From Candidatus Latescibacterota bacterium (GTDB taxonomy: Bacteria > Krumholzibacteriota > Krumholzibacteriia > G020349025), in the NCBI GenBank assembly GCA_020349025.1, contig CP070763.1, positions 2,082,562-2,144,128 of the forward strand: a stretch of DNA of 61,567 nucleotides. The letters are read 5' to 3'. Both the position numbers and the translations under genes were made by a program. Below, one piece after another: positions 33,835-44,175 of the stretch (position 1 is its first letter; every line of letters starts with the position of its first letter). Below the pieces are notes generated by a model, which had not been told where the DNA came from, did no database searches, and was given only the letters and a program-made list of their open reading frames with translations.

Positions 33835-34744
33835 GATAGGCCAGCGCCACGGGTCGATCGAGCCGGAAGGAGTGCGCCGCGCTGGTGACGATTCCGATCT
33901 CCTTGTCACCCGACCACACGCGGCTTCCCGCTTCCGGAACCGGCTGGGTGTCGAAGAGCAGACCGCACAGTGAACGGTTCACGTGGCCCATGTGGTGGAT
34001 GCGTGCGATCGTCTCCTGCCCGAGGTAGCACCCCTTCGTGTAGCTGATCCAGCCGTTGTCGAGACCCGCCTCCTGCGGAAAACGCTCCGGCGTGAGCTCG
34101 CGCTCGTGCCACGGGATTCCCGCCTCGATGCGGCGCAGGTCGAGAGCTTGCCGGCCGACGCGCTGGACACGCGGACCCGCGGCGAGGAGAGCGTCGCGCA
34201 GCGCCGCGGCCGCTTCCGGCGCCACCCAGATGTCGTAGCCGGCGTCGCCGGTATGATCGCTGCGCGCGACGCGCACCGCGAAACCGGCCAGGCTCGCGGC
34301 CAGATGCTGGTGCAACTCTGGAATGGCATCGACGTCGACACCCATCTGCCGCAGCGTGTGCGCCGACTCCGGTCCCTGGAGCGAGAGCAACGCCCGTTCG
34401 TTGCTTGCATCTTCGAGGACGACATCTTCGAGGACGATGCGCTTGCCGAGACCCGCCAGCAGCGTCTCTCGCGCTCCCGGCTCCAGGTCGCACCACAACT
34501 CGTTCTCCAGGCAGAGCACGCGCAGCGCCGCCTCGATCTTCCCCTGCACGCTCACCTTCACCGCGTTGCATCCCGATCCCGGAGACAGAGCCTGGATGTC
34601 GTTGGTCAGCATGTTGTGCAGGAAACGAACGCGATCGGCGCCAGTCAGCCGCAGGCGGGCGCGAAACGACAGGTCGAGGAGACCGACGCCTGAGCGTAGC
34701 GCCGCATACTCGGCCGCGACGTCGCCGTAGTGATCTGGTTGCAT
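33740..34744 (-). CDS. ygfZ: YgfZ/GcvT-like folate-binding protein
   Basis: The 334-residue protein has the GcvT-like fold and the YgfZ signature 'KGCYLGQETIARIHHMG', with the conserved cysteine. YgfZ-type proteins bind tetrahydrofolate and support repair or assembly of certain Fe-S enzymes, such as radical SAM proteins. The N-terminal 'DVAAEYAALRSGVGLLDLSFRARLRLTGADRVRFLHNMLTNDI' is family-typical. It is the last gene of an operon with a histidine kinase and a response regulator, 9 nt after the regulator. ATG 34744 follows GAGGGAG. Confidence 0.88.
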   Translation of the reverse strand: MQPDHYGDVAAEYAALRSGVGLLDLSFRARLRLTGADRVRFLHNMLTNDIQALSPGSGCNAVKVSVQGKIEAALRVLCLENELWCDLEPGARETLLAGLGKRIVLEDVVLEDASNERALLSLQGPESAHTLRQMGVDVDAIPELHQHLAASLAGFAVRVARSDHTGDAGYDIWVAPEAAAALRDALLAAGPRVQRVGRQALDLRRIEAGIPWHERELTPERFPQEAGLDNGWISYTKGCYLGQETIARIHHMGHVNRSLCGLLFDTQPVPEAGSRVWSGDKEIGIVTSAAHSFRLDRPVALAYLRREVAAPGSAVEVRLGARSRAAQVAALPFA

Positions 34745-34753
34745 GACGCTCCC

Positions 34754-35437
34754 TCAGGCTCGGAAACGATACCCGAGCTTCGGGATCGTCTCGATGAACT
34801 GCGCCCCCACCTTGTTGCGCAGCTTGGCGATGTGGTTGTCGACCGTGCGCGTCTCCGGGAAGTTGCCGGGCGCGTATCCCCACACCTCCTGCAACATCTG
34901 CTCGCGCGTGACGATCTCGCCGCGGTATCGCACCAACAGGCGTAGGATCTCGAACTCCTTCAACGCCAGCGTCAACGGCTCCTGATCGCGGCGCACGACG
35001 TGCTGTTCGAAATCCACCTCGATGTCGCCGAAGCGAAACACGCGCCCCGGATCGGGGCGATCGCGCGTGCGAGCCAGAACGGCACGGACACGCGCCAGCA
35101 GCTCCTGGATGCTGAAGGGCTTGGTGACGTAGTCGTCGGCGCCCAAGGAGAACCCTTCCAGCTTGTCGTTCTCCAGGCTCTTCGAGGTCAGCAGGATCAC
35201 CGGTGTTCTCACCTTGTGCTCACGCATCTCGCGCAGCACCTCGAAGCCGTTCAGCTCCGGGAGCATGACGTCCAGAACCACGAGATCGGCGACCCCGGTG
35301 AGCGCGCGCTCCAAGCCCTCGCGACCCGTCGTCGCCGCGATCGTGCGATACCCCTCGAACTCCAGGTTGTGCTGCAGGCCGAGCAGCATGTCCTCTTCGT
35401 CCTCGACGATGAGAATGAGCGGCTTCGGAGCGCTCAT
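34754..35437 (-). CDS. OmpR/PhoB-family response regulator
   Basis: The 227-residue protein has a receiver domain with the acidic pocket 'VEDEED', phospho-acceptor D56 in 'LVVLDVMLPELNG', and 'LLTSKS...DDYVTKPFS' (switch Thr and Lys). The C-terminal winged helix is of OmpR type ('LTLALKEFEILRLLVRYRGEIVTREQMLQEVWGY...RTVDNHIAKLRNKVG'). It is a DNA-binding regulator paired with the kinase 27 nt upstream. ATG 35437 follows GAGGAGGAG. The target genes are unknown. Confidence 0.93.
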   Translation of the reverse strand: MSAPKPLILIVEDEEDMLLGLQHNLEFEGYRTIAATTGREGLERALTGVADLVVLDVMLPELNGFEVLREMREHKVRTPVILLTSKSLENDKLEGFSLGADDYVTKPFSIQELLARVRAVLARTRDRPDPGRVFRFGDIEVDFEQHVVRRDQEPLTLALKEFEILRLLVRYRGEIVTREQMLQEVWGYAPGNFPETRTVDNHIAKLRNKVGAQFIETIPKLGYRFRA

Positions 35438-35464
35438 CGACTCCTCCTCGATGCGTGCCCTGAT

Positions 35465-37198
35465 TCACCCACTTGCGTCGCCGTGCGGCGGATCGGTTCC
35501 GACCGGCAACCGGATCGTGAACGTGGTCCCCGAACCGATTGCGCTCTCGAGCTGGACGCGCCCCCCGTGCGCCTCCACAACGTGTTTCACCACGGCGAGG
35601 CCGAGCCCGGAGCCCTTGACGTCGTGCTCGAGGCCCTTCTCGACGCGGTAGAAAGCGTCGAACACCTTCGCTTGCTCGCTCGCCGGGATCCCCATGCCGC
35701 GATCCTGCACGACGATCTCGACCCAGGCTTCAGGGTCGGTGCGCCGCGCCGCTCCACCCGCCGAGGCGCCGTCCCAGGAGCGCACCGCCACGTGCACTTC
35801 CTTCTCGGTACGCGAGTACTTGACCGCATTGTCGAGCAGGTTGAGGACCGCCTGGCTCACGGCGTCGCGATCCAGCCACACGGGTGGGAGCTCCGGCTCG
35901 ATCTCCACCTGCAGCTCGAAACCCTTGGCCCGCAGCTGATAGGCATAGGAATCGACGACATCACGCACGACGTCGCCCACCCGCGCGGACTCGAAGCGGT
36001 AACGTTTCTTTCCCTGCTCGATGTGCGAGAAATCCAGAATGTTGTTGATGAGATGCGTCAGGCGCACGCTCTCCTTGTTGATGATGCCGAGGAACTTCTT
36101 CTCCTGTTCCGTATCCGCAACACGCCGCTGCTGCAGCGTCTCGGTGTAGAGGCGGATCGCCGCGAGCGGCGTCTTGAGCTCGTGCGTGATGTTGGAGACG
36201 AAGTGCGATTTGAGATTGGCGAGCTCCATCTGGCGCAAGATGAAGCGCATCGACAGCAGAATGCCCACGACCGCCATGGCACCCATCACCAGCATCAGAA
36301 TCGTGTTCGACACCCAGATCGTACGCTGGTAGCGCGGCCCCTTCGGATTACTGTAGACGAGGCGCACGTCCCAGCCGGGGAGGACGTCCCAGAGCTCCGC
36401 CTTGGAGAGGTAGTCGTCGACGTACGGCTTGATCTCCTGCCCCGGACGCTTGTGGACGTAGACGAGCGCATCGTTGTGATCGTGGATGACGAAGGTGACC
36501 TCGCGTCCGAACTCGGGCGAGAAGCGACCCTCGGCCGCCTCGATCGCTTCTTCGAGCAGCGTGGCGAGGAACTTCTCGCGCACGTAGGGAAGCTTGAGGA
36601 AGAAGCCCGCGACACCGTACGGCTCACCCTCGGCATCGAACAAGCCGAAGGCGGCGAGGTGGAAGGGGGGATCTTCGCCGCGGAAGAAGTGGGTGTCGGT
36701 CGAGCCGAGGAGGTGGACGTAGGTCTGCGAGTCGAGCACCTGGTCGAGAATGCTCTCCGCCTGCTCGCGCGCCAGGTTCGTGAGGCTGCCGAAGGGTGGA
36801 TCGATCATCGGTGTCGAGACGGTGGGCACGACGTCCGCATCGTCGGGGTTCTCGTCCGCGAAGACGACGACACCGTCCGCGCGCTTGAGGAAGGCGTTGT
36901 CCACCATCGGATAGCTGGCCTCCACGCGCTGGAGCTCCCGCCCCGGATCGAACTCCTGCAGCTTCGCCACCAGCCGGTAGTGCATGTGGACTTCGCGTTC
37001 GCGTGCGCGCACGAGCTCCTGCACCTGCGAGACGGCGTAGTCCACGGAGAAGCGCGCGTACTCCTGCAGGATGTAGTTCTGGAAGCTGAACATCTCGCGC
37101 TGCAGCTTGACGCTCAGGTACGCGAGAAAGGCCACCGGCAGAATGATGCCGACCGTGGTGAGCAGCAGAAAACGTTTGCGTGTGAAGTCGACGCGCAT
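35465..37198 (-). CDS. Membrane sensor histidine kinase
   Basis: The 577-residue protein has an N-terminal transmembrane helix (about 9-31), a large periplasmic sensing region (about 32-290) and a second helix (about 296-316). The kinase core follows: H339 in 'SNITHELKTPLAAIRLYTETL', the N-box 'LDNAVKYSR', 'VQDRGMGIP' and 'GSGLGLAVVKHVVEAHGG'. The periplasmic part resembles double-PAS sensors but I cannot name the signal. I chose ATG 37198, just before the basic 'RVDFTRKR' and the first helix; 37270 is also in frame. It forms an operon with the regulator and ygfZ. Confidence 0.9.
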   Translation of the reverse strand: MRVDFTRKRFLLLTTVGIILPVAFLAYLSVKLQREMFSFQNYILQEYARFSVDYAVSQVQELVRAREREVHMHYRLVAKLQEFDPGRELQRVEASYPMVDNAFLKRADGVVVFADENPDDADVVPTVSTPMIDPPFGSLTNLAREQAESILDQVLDSQTYVHLLGSTDTHFFRGEDPPFHLAAFGLFDAEGEPYGVAGFFLKLPYVREKFLATLLEEAIEAAEGRFSPEFGREVTFVIHDHNDALVYVHKRPGQEIKPYVDDYLSKAELWDVLPGWDVRLVYSNPKGPRYQRTIWVSNTILMLVMGAMAVVGILLSMRFILRQMELANLKSHFVSNITHELKTPLAAIRLYTETLQQRRVADTEQEKKFLGIINKESVRLTHLINNILDFSHIEQGKKRYRFESARVGDVVRDVVDSYAYQLRAKGFELQVEIEPELPPVWLDRDAVSQAVLNLLDNAVKYSRTEKEVHVAVRSWDGASAGGAARRTDPEAWVEIVVQDRGMGIPASEQAKVFDAFYRVEKGLEHDVKGSGLGLAVVKHVVEAHGGRVQLESAIGSGTTFTIRLPVGTDPPHGDASG

Positions 37199-37298
37199 GC
37201 ACACCGTTCCAGAGCCCGGATCGACCTGCGGTCGCGCGGCGCCAGCGGCCGCTCGCCGGGGCTTCGGCACAGTGTAGCGCTTTCATGCGCGGACGCGC

Positions 37299-37871
37299 CT
37301 AGAGGGGCAGATCGCGACCCGCCAGGACCATCTCCTGGAGTTCCTGCACGAGATTCGGATCGGAAGAGGTGTACATGAGCAGCACGCCCTCCGGGATGCG
37401 TTTCGTGCCGAGGTCGAGGGCATCGAACGCCTCCACGTTGACGAGGCACGCTGCGCAAAGCGGTGCCTCCTGGCCGGAGCGCAGCGCCTCGAGCAGCTGG
37501 TGGCGTGCCCGCGCCACGCTCCACAGAAGCTGCTGCACGCGCGGGTCGCGTGAGGTCGCAGTGAGGACGACTCCGTTCTCGATGACGCGGGCGTCGAACG
37601 CGACTGCATCCTCTGGGAAGCTGAGCATGGCGTAGTCCCAGAAGCGGCAGGCCGTGCACGCCTCCCTGCCGTCCACGGCCGTGCAGCGAGGCGTCTCGCA
37701 GACCGCGGGATCCGACTGCTCCTGCGCCACGAAGGTGGCTCCCGCGTCTGCATGCGCCTTCTGCCGCGCGCTCGGTGCCTCTTCGAGCGCGCCCGCTGCT
37801 GCCGCCGCGGGCATCGAGAGAACGCAGAGCGCCACAACACCGGTCCACGCCTTGTCGAGCATGCGCCACAT
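37299..37871 (-). CDS. Exported protein of unknown function with CxxC motifs
   Basis: The 190-residue protein starts with a signal peptide (to about residue 28, 'MPAAAAAGA'). It contains several cysteines, in 'CETPRC', 'ACTACRFWDY' and 'PLCAACLVN'. They could form disulfides or bind metal in the periplasm. I do not recognise a family. I chose ATG 37871 because GGAGG lies 8 nt upstream; ATG 37886 is an alternative. It lies 100 nt upstream of the kinase operon on the same strand and could be related to its signal, which is speculation. Confidence 0.55.
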   Translation of the reverse strand: MWRMLDKAWTGVVALCVLSMPAAAAAGALEEAPSARQKAHADAGATFVAQEQSDPAVCETPRCTAVDGREACTACRFWDYAMLSFPEDAVAFDARVIENGVVLTATSRDPRVQQLLWSVARARHQLLEALRSGQEAPLCAACLVNVEAFDALDLGTKRIPEGVLLMYTSSDPNLVQELQEMVLAGRDLPL

Positions 37872-38149
37872 CCGATCGACCTCCATCGCCTCCACCCAGG
37901 ACCCCACGCTGACCCGCTGCAATCTTCTTCGGCAGCGCTTGACTATCAGACGCGCCCGACGGCGCCAAGGTTGCACGCCGCCCCGGACCCGCAAGACGCC
38001 GGCAAGCCGTTGTCCGAGAATCAGTTGGGCGCCGTCGCGCGGCCGCCGCGGCGCGCCAGGCTACCACGCCTCGCGTATGAGCCTAGCGGCCGATCCACTT
38101 ACGCCGCTCGTCTCTTTTTCGTGAATTCCGCCGCGGCGCTCCACGCACC
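37872..38149. other. Intergenic region upstream of the CxxC exported protein
   Basis: These 278 bases lie between two minus-strand genes. They are GC-rich, and I see no convincing coding frame, RNA gene, promoter or terminator hairpin. Confidence 0.3.
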
Positions 38150-39271
38150 TCATCTGGAGGCGGCCTCAGGCAGGCCGCGCCGTGTCAGCAGGTAGACGGC
38201 GAAGCTCGCGAGCCAGTGGCCGCCTTCGTAGTGCTCGCCGCTGACGGAGGCGAGACCGGAGCGGCGATGCGTCGCCGCCGCCGCCTCGAGTGCGGCGCGC
38301 CGCGGGTCGGCGCCGGGCAGGCCGGATGCGATCCCCTCCAGCATCCAGGCGCGACTCAGGTTGAGGCCATCGAGGTGCACGAGCTTGCCATCGGTCACGT
38401 CGGTGACGACCGCGGGCTCGAGCCAGGCGCCGTCGGCCTGCAGCGGAATCCCGGGAAGGAACGCACCGAGCCAGGCCGCGAACGCGCCGGGCTCGAGAAT
38501 GCGCCGGACCAGGTCGGCCTCTGCGATGCATGGGGAGAGGAAGTCGTGGCCGGAGGGCTCGTACTCGAGTGGGCAATCGCGGTCGGGCCCATAGAGCGTG
38601 CGAACCCGCTCCTCGACCAGCGCGCTCATCGAGGTGTCGCCCACGCTGCGCGCCCAGTCGAGGACGAGCCCGAGCGCAAACGCGGTCTGGTGATGCTCTC
38701 CTTCACGAATGGCGTGCGAGAGCTTCGGGAGCCACTCGGCCAGACGCGAAGCGACCGCACGTTCGAGCGGCTCGAGATTGCGGGACCACTGCGTCGCCTG
38801 CGTGTCCTCCCACTCGCCGAGCTCGGCGGCGAGCTGGAGGAGCCACGCCAAGCCGTAGGGGCGCTCGAACGTGTTGCGTCCCTCGCCTTCGAAATAGGCC
38901 ACCTCGGCTGCGATCTTCTCCCGGGTCAGACTGCGATCGAGCGCCGCACGCGCCGCGCCAGCAAAGGCAGCGTCGGGAAAACGCCGGCTCAATCGCGCCA
39001 GAAGCCAGTGCCCGTGCACGGCGGAGTGCCAATCGAAGCAGCCGTAGAAGGCGGGGGTGAGCTCGCGCGGCGGCTTGGCATCCGCGTCGCTCTGCAGAAC
39101 GTGGGCGATCTTGTTCGGGTACTCGCGATGCACACAATCGAGCGCGAGCTGGGCGAAGCGCTGCGCCGTCTCTGCGGTCAAATGCGAATCTGCGTGAGCC
39201 ATCCCGAGCGCCGTGGTCAGAAGCGCCAAGCCCGTCACAGCCGACGTCGTGGTCGTGGCAAAGAAACGCAT
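38150..39271 (-). CDS. DUF2891-family exported protein
   Basis: The roughly 373-residue protein has a signal peptide (MRFFATTTTSAVTGLALLTTALGMAHA). It then has DUF2891-like sequence with aromatic- and His-rich helical repeats: 'TPAFYGCFDWHSAVHGHWLLARLSRRFP', 'GEHHQTAFALGLVLDWA', 'GEHYEGGHWLASFAVYLLT'. Such alpha/alpha-barrel-like proteins resemble glycoside hydrolase or lyase folds, but the function is unknown. I chose ATG 39271 by the signal peptide. A GTG at 39298, overlapping the upstream stop (GTGA), would allow coupling to the PPDK-like gene. Confidence 0.75.
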   Translation of the reverse strand: MRFFATTTTSAVTGLALLTTALGMAHADSHLTAETAQRFAQLALDCVHREYPNKIAHVLQSDADAKPPRELTPAFYGCFDWHSAVHGHWLLARLSRRFPDAAFAGAARAALDRSLTREKIAAEVAYFEGEGRNTFERPYGLAWLLQLAAELGEWEDTQATQWSRNLEPLERAVASRLAEWLPKLSHAIREGEHHQTAFALGLVLDWARSVGDTSMSALVEERVRTLYGPDRDCPLEYEPSGHDFLSPCIAEADLVRRILEPGAFAAWLGAFLPGIPLQADGAWLEPAVVTDVTDGKLVHLDGLNLSRAWMLEGIASGLPGADPRRAALEAAAATHRRSGLASVSGEHYEGGHWLASFAVYLLTRRGLPEAASR

Positions 39272-39294
39272 TCTACTCGTCTCGCATCCGGGCG

Positions 39295-42264
39295 TCACGC
39301 CTCCGGCTTCAGGATCACACCCTCTCCCGTGCGCCCGCTCATGCGGATCGAGACCGGTCGCTGCAGACGGATGTGGCGCACGAACGCGTTCCTGCTGCGC
39401 GCTGGCTGTGCTTCGAGCCAGCTCCAGTCGATGAAGCCTTCGCCGACCTGCGAGTTCACCGTGAAGTAGCCGACGTTGCAGGAGGTGAGATTCTGGAAGA
39501 AGTGCGTCCCCTGGGATGGGGTCACCTTGAAGTCACGGAACCCCGATTCGACGATGACGCGAGCGCCCGAGATCTGGTTCCAGGTGACCGGAATGCCGAG
39601 GTAGGGATCGGCCGACCCCCAACGCCCCACACCCACCAGGAGGTAGGGTGTTGCGTCCCGTTGCAGAACGGCGTTGAGACGCGCGACCTCCAGCGCCACC
39701 TCGCGGCTGCGGTGGCGCTCGAAAGCCGCGTAGTCGATGGCGACGATGTCATGGATGTCCTCGATGCGACCGTTGCCGAGCACCTTGTCGCTGCGGCAGA
39801 CGACCTCGGCATCGTCCACGTTGCCGATGTCGAGCTCCTCGGTATCGTCGAACATCGCCAGCGGGCGCATCTGCAGAAACCCGAACTCGGCCGGCTCCCC
39901 CTTCGGCACCGACAGATTGACCGCGAACTCGATCTCGACCGGTGTGCGGGTGCCCGCGGTCGCAATCTCCAGCAGCTCGTGCAACGTCTCCGCGAGCGGA
40001 AAGACGCCGTGCTTCAGAACGGGCGCAAAGGTCACCAGCCGCACGCCAGGCCGCGACAACCCATCCACGATCGAGTGGTTCTCGTGTGAATAGGTCGAGC
40101 CCATGGCCCACAACGTGCCATCCCCCTCCGCCTCTGGCAGGGCGTAGCGGCGCAGCTCGGCTCCCTGCTCCGTGAGCTCCACCTCTCCTTCGAGGTCGAG
40201 CGCGAGGAACTCGCGCTGCGAGTTCTTCAGCGCTTCATCCACCGATGTGAACGCCGGCACCAGGTGTGGGTACTGCGGGCAGAAGCGTACGCAGCACTCC
40301 CCCTCCACGACCATGCGCCCGAGCCCCATGGCCACCGCCACGATGCCATCCTCCGCCTCGAGCGGCGGCGTCGGGTAGAAGTTGTACGAGCGCGCCACGC
40401 CGGCGAAGTGCGGGTAGAAGCGGCGGCCGTGCTTGGCACCCACGATCCGCTGGAGAATGACCGCCATCTTCTCCTCTTCGAGGCGGAACGGCGTCGTGTC
40501 CAGGAACTGTTTGGCCTGGATGGAGAACGTGGATGCGTAGACGCGTTTGACCGCCGCGAGCAGCTGTCGCAGACGCACCTTCGTATCGAGGTCGTTGTTC
40601 GGCAGCATGTAGGTCTGGTAGACGCCGGCGAACGGCTGGTTGGGGGAATCCTCGAGCAAGCCGGAGGAGCGCACCGCCAGCGGATACCGCACCTGGTTGA
40701 GCATCGCCTCCAGGTCGCGGAGCGGCTTGGCCGGGAACTTCGCCTCGAGAAAGCGGCGCACCGTCTCGTCGTCCGACTCCGACGTGAGCGCGAAGTCCTC
40801 GAGGTCGTTCTCCTCGAGGAACTGGTCGAAGATGTCGGTGCCGAGAACGACCGACTCGGGGACGAAGATGCGTTGGTCGGGGAACTTCGAGCCGATGCGC
40901 GAATCGCGCAGCAGGCGATTCACGAACGCCAGCCCCCGCGCCTTGCCACCGAGCGAGCCACCGCCGATGCGCGCCGTGCGCGTGGTGAGGTCGTAGCGCT
41001 CGCGATCGAAGTCGGCCACGATCACGTGATCGCGCTCGCGCCGGTACTCCTCGATCGAACGCACGAGATCCTGCCGCAGGTCCTCCAGCGTCGCGTAGTC
41101 CTCGACGCGCCGGGGGCGCAACATGTTGGCGAGCGTGTACTCGCCGCGCGCCTTCAACCAGTTGGAGAAGTGGTTGCGCGATGCGTGGAATGCGATCGAC
41201 TCCGGCGGTACCGTGCGCAGCTTCTTGACCAGAGACTTCAAGTCGGTGGCGCGGTCGATCTTCTTGTCGTTCGGCATCTTGAAGTGGAAATCACCGAAGC
41301 CGAAGTGCGCCACCATGAATTTGCGCAGCTCGTGCAGCAGGAGCGGCGAGTTCTTGAGCCCGAACACGGCACCGGCTTCGCGTGCCAGGGCCTCGTTCTC
41401 CGGGAAGCTCGACTGCAGCATGATCGGAATGTCGAAGCGCACCTCCTTCACGCGTTTCGCCAGCCTCACACCGGCCTTCGGCTCCGGATGCCCGCCGCGC
41501 GGAAACTCGATGTCGGAGATGATGCCGAGGATGTGCTCCTCGTAGGTGGAAAAGTAGTGCAGCGCCTCCTCGTACGTTTCACACAGGAGAATCTTCGGAC
41601 GCGCGCGCATGCGGATCATCTTCTGGTAGAGGTTGAGCCCCTCCGAGATCAGTCCCTGCGTGTGCTTGACGAGCTCGGTGTAGATGACGGGGAGAAAGGC
41701 CGAGTAGTAGCGCACGTTGTCCTCGACCACGATGATCGCCGGCACGCCCGCCACGCCGGTATCGAACTCCACGTTCCAACAATCTTCGATGTACTTCACC
41801 ATCGCCAGGAGGATGCGCACGTCTCCCTGCCAGAGGAAGGTGCGCTCCAGGAGTCCGAGGTCGTGCGTGGCCTTGAAGTCGGTGAGCTCGCGGTTGTCGT
41901 AGGCCAGCAGGATGACCGGGATGTTGAGCCCCGCCTCGCGCACCTTCTTGGCCAGATCGACCGCGTGCATGTCTCCGACGTGGAGCGTCGTGATGATGAG
42001 GTCGAAGCTCCCCTCGTGCCGGACCACACGTAGCGCTTCGGCGCCGGAGCTGACGCGTTGCAGATCGGGGGTGATGCTCAGATTGAGCTCGACGAACTGG
42101 CTGAGAATCGTCTCGCTGAGCTGACCATCCTCGGCCAGGATGAAGGAGTCGTAGAGGCTGGAGACCAGGAGGATGCGGCGCACGCGGTGGCGCTGCAGAT
42201 CCTGGAAGCGCAGACGACGCGGCAGGGAGTGTGCCTCGACTTGGGACACCGGCAGGTCGCTCAA
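39295..42264 (-). CDS. PPDK/PEP-synthase N-domain protein with two receiver-like domains
   Basis: The 989-residue protein begins with two receiver-like segments (about 25-150 and 170-340). It then has a PEP-synthase/PPDK ATP-grasp domain (about 430-800; 'GGGSLGGKARGLAFVNRLL', 'YPLAVRSSGLLEDSPNQPFAGVYQTYM'). The first receiver has Thr where the phospho-Asp is expected ('LIITTLHVGDM'); the second keeps 'VVEDN' and 'GIISDIEFPRGG'. The swivelling phosphohistidine and PEP-binding domains of true PPS/PPDK are absent. It therefore cannot be a complete PEP synthase; it may transfer phosphate to another target or act in signalling. The start is TTG 42264 after GGAG. Similar proteins are known in other phyla without assigned function. 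Confidence 0.8.
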   Translation of the reverse strand: MSDLPVSQVEAHSLPRRLRFQDLQRHRVRRILLVSSLYDSFILAEDGQLSETILSQFVELNLSITPDLQRVSSGAEALRVVRHEGSFDLIITTLHVGDMHAVDLAKKVREAGLNIPVILLAYDNRELTDFKATHDLGLLERTFLWQGDVRILLAMVKYIEDCWNVEFDTGVAGVPAIIVVEDNVRYYSAFLPVIYTELVKHTQGLISEGLNLYQKMIRMRARPKILLCETYEEALHYFSTYEEHILGIISDIEFPRGGHPEPKAGVRLAKRVKEVRFDIPIMLQSSFPENEALAREAGAVFGLKNSPLLLHELRKFMVAHFGFGDFHFKMPNDKKIDRATDLKSLVKKLRTVPPESIAFHASRNHFSNWLKARGEYTLANMLRPRRVEDYATLEDLRQDLVRSIEEYRRERDHVIVADFDRERYDLTTRTARIGGGSLGGKARGLAFVNRLLRDSRIGSKFPDQRIFVPESVVLGTDIFDQFLEENDLEDFALTSESDDETVRRFLEAKFPAKPLRDLEAMLNQVRYPLAVRSSGLLEDSPNQPFAGVYQTYMLPNNDLDTKVRLRQLLAAVKRVYASTFSIQAKQFLDTTPFRLEEEKMAVILQRIVGAKHGRRFYPHFAGVARSYNFYPTPPLEAEDGIVAVAMGLGRMVVEGECCVRFCPQYPHLVPAFTSVDEALKNSQREFLALDLEGEVELTEQGAELRRYALPEAEGDGTLWAMGSTYSHENHSIVDGLSRPGVRLVTFAPVLKHGVFPLAETLHELLEIATAGTRTPVEIEFAVNLSVPKGEPAEFGFLQMRPLAMFDDTEELDIGNVDDAEVVCRSDKVLGNGRIEDIHDIVAIDYAAFERHRSREVALEVARLNAVLQRDATPYLLVGVGRWGSADPYLGIPVTWNQISGARVIVESGFRDFKVTPSQGTHFFQNLTSCNVGYFTVNSQVGEGFIDWSWLEAQPARSRNAFVRHIRLQRPVSIRMSGRTGEGVILKPEA

Positions 42265-42287
42265 CGGCTCTCCACCTCAATGAAATC

Positions 42288-42312
42288 GGGGCGCGGGCCA
42301 GTCCCGCGCCCC
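42288..42312 (-). terminator. Terminator-like hairpin after gdhA
   Basis: Perfect 10-bp GC arms (42288-42297 and 42303-42312) flank a 5-nt loop. On the minus strand they are followed by GATTTCATT. The hairpin lies 77 nt past the gdhA stop and before the PPDK-like gene, so it probably ends gdhA transcription. Confidence 0.65.
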
Positions 42313-42389
42313 GTCAGGATACGCCATCTCGGACGAGCCGTCTCGGCGCCCTGCATGGCGCGCCGGAGCGGTCGCCGCGGGCAACCGCC

Positions 42390-44175
<1,786 letters not shown>

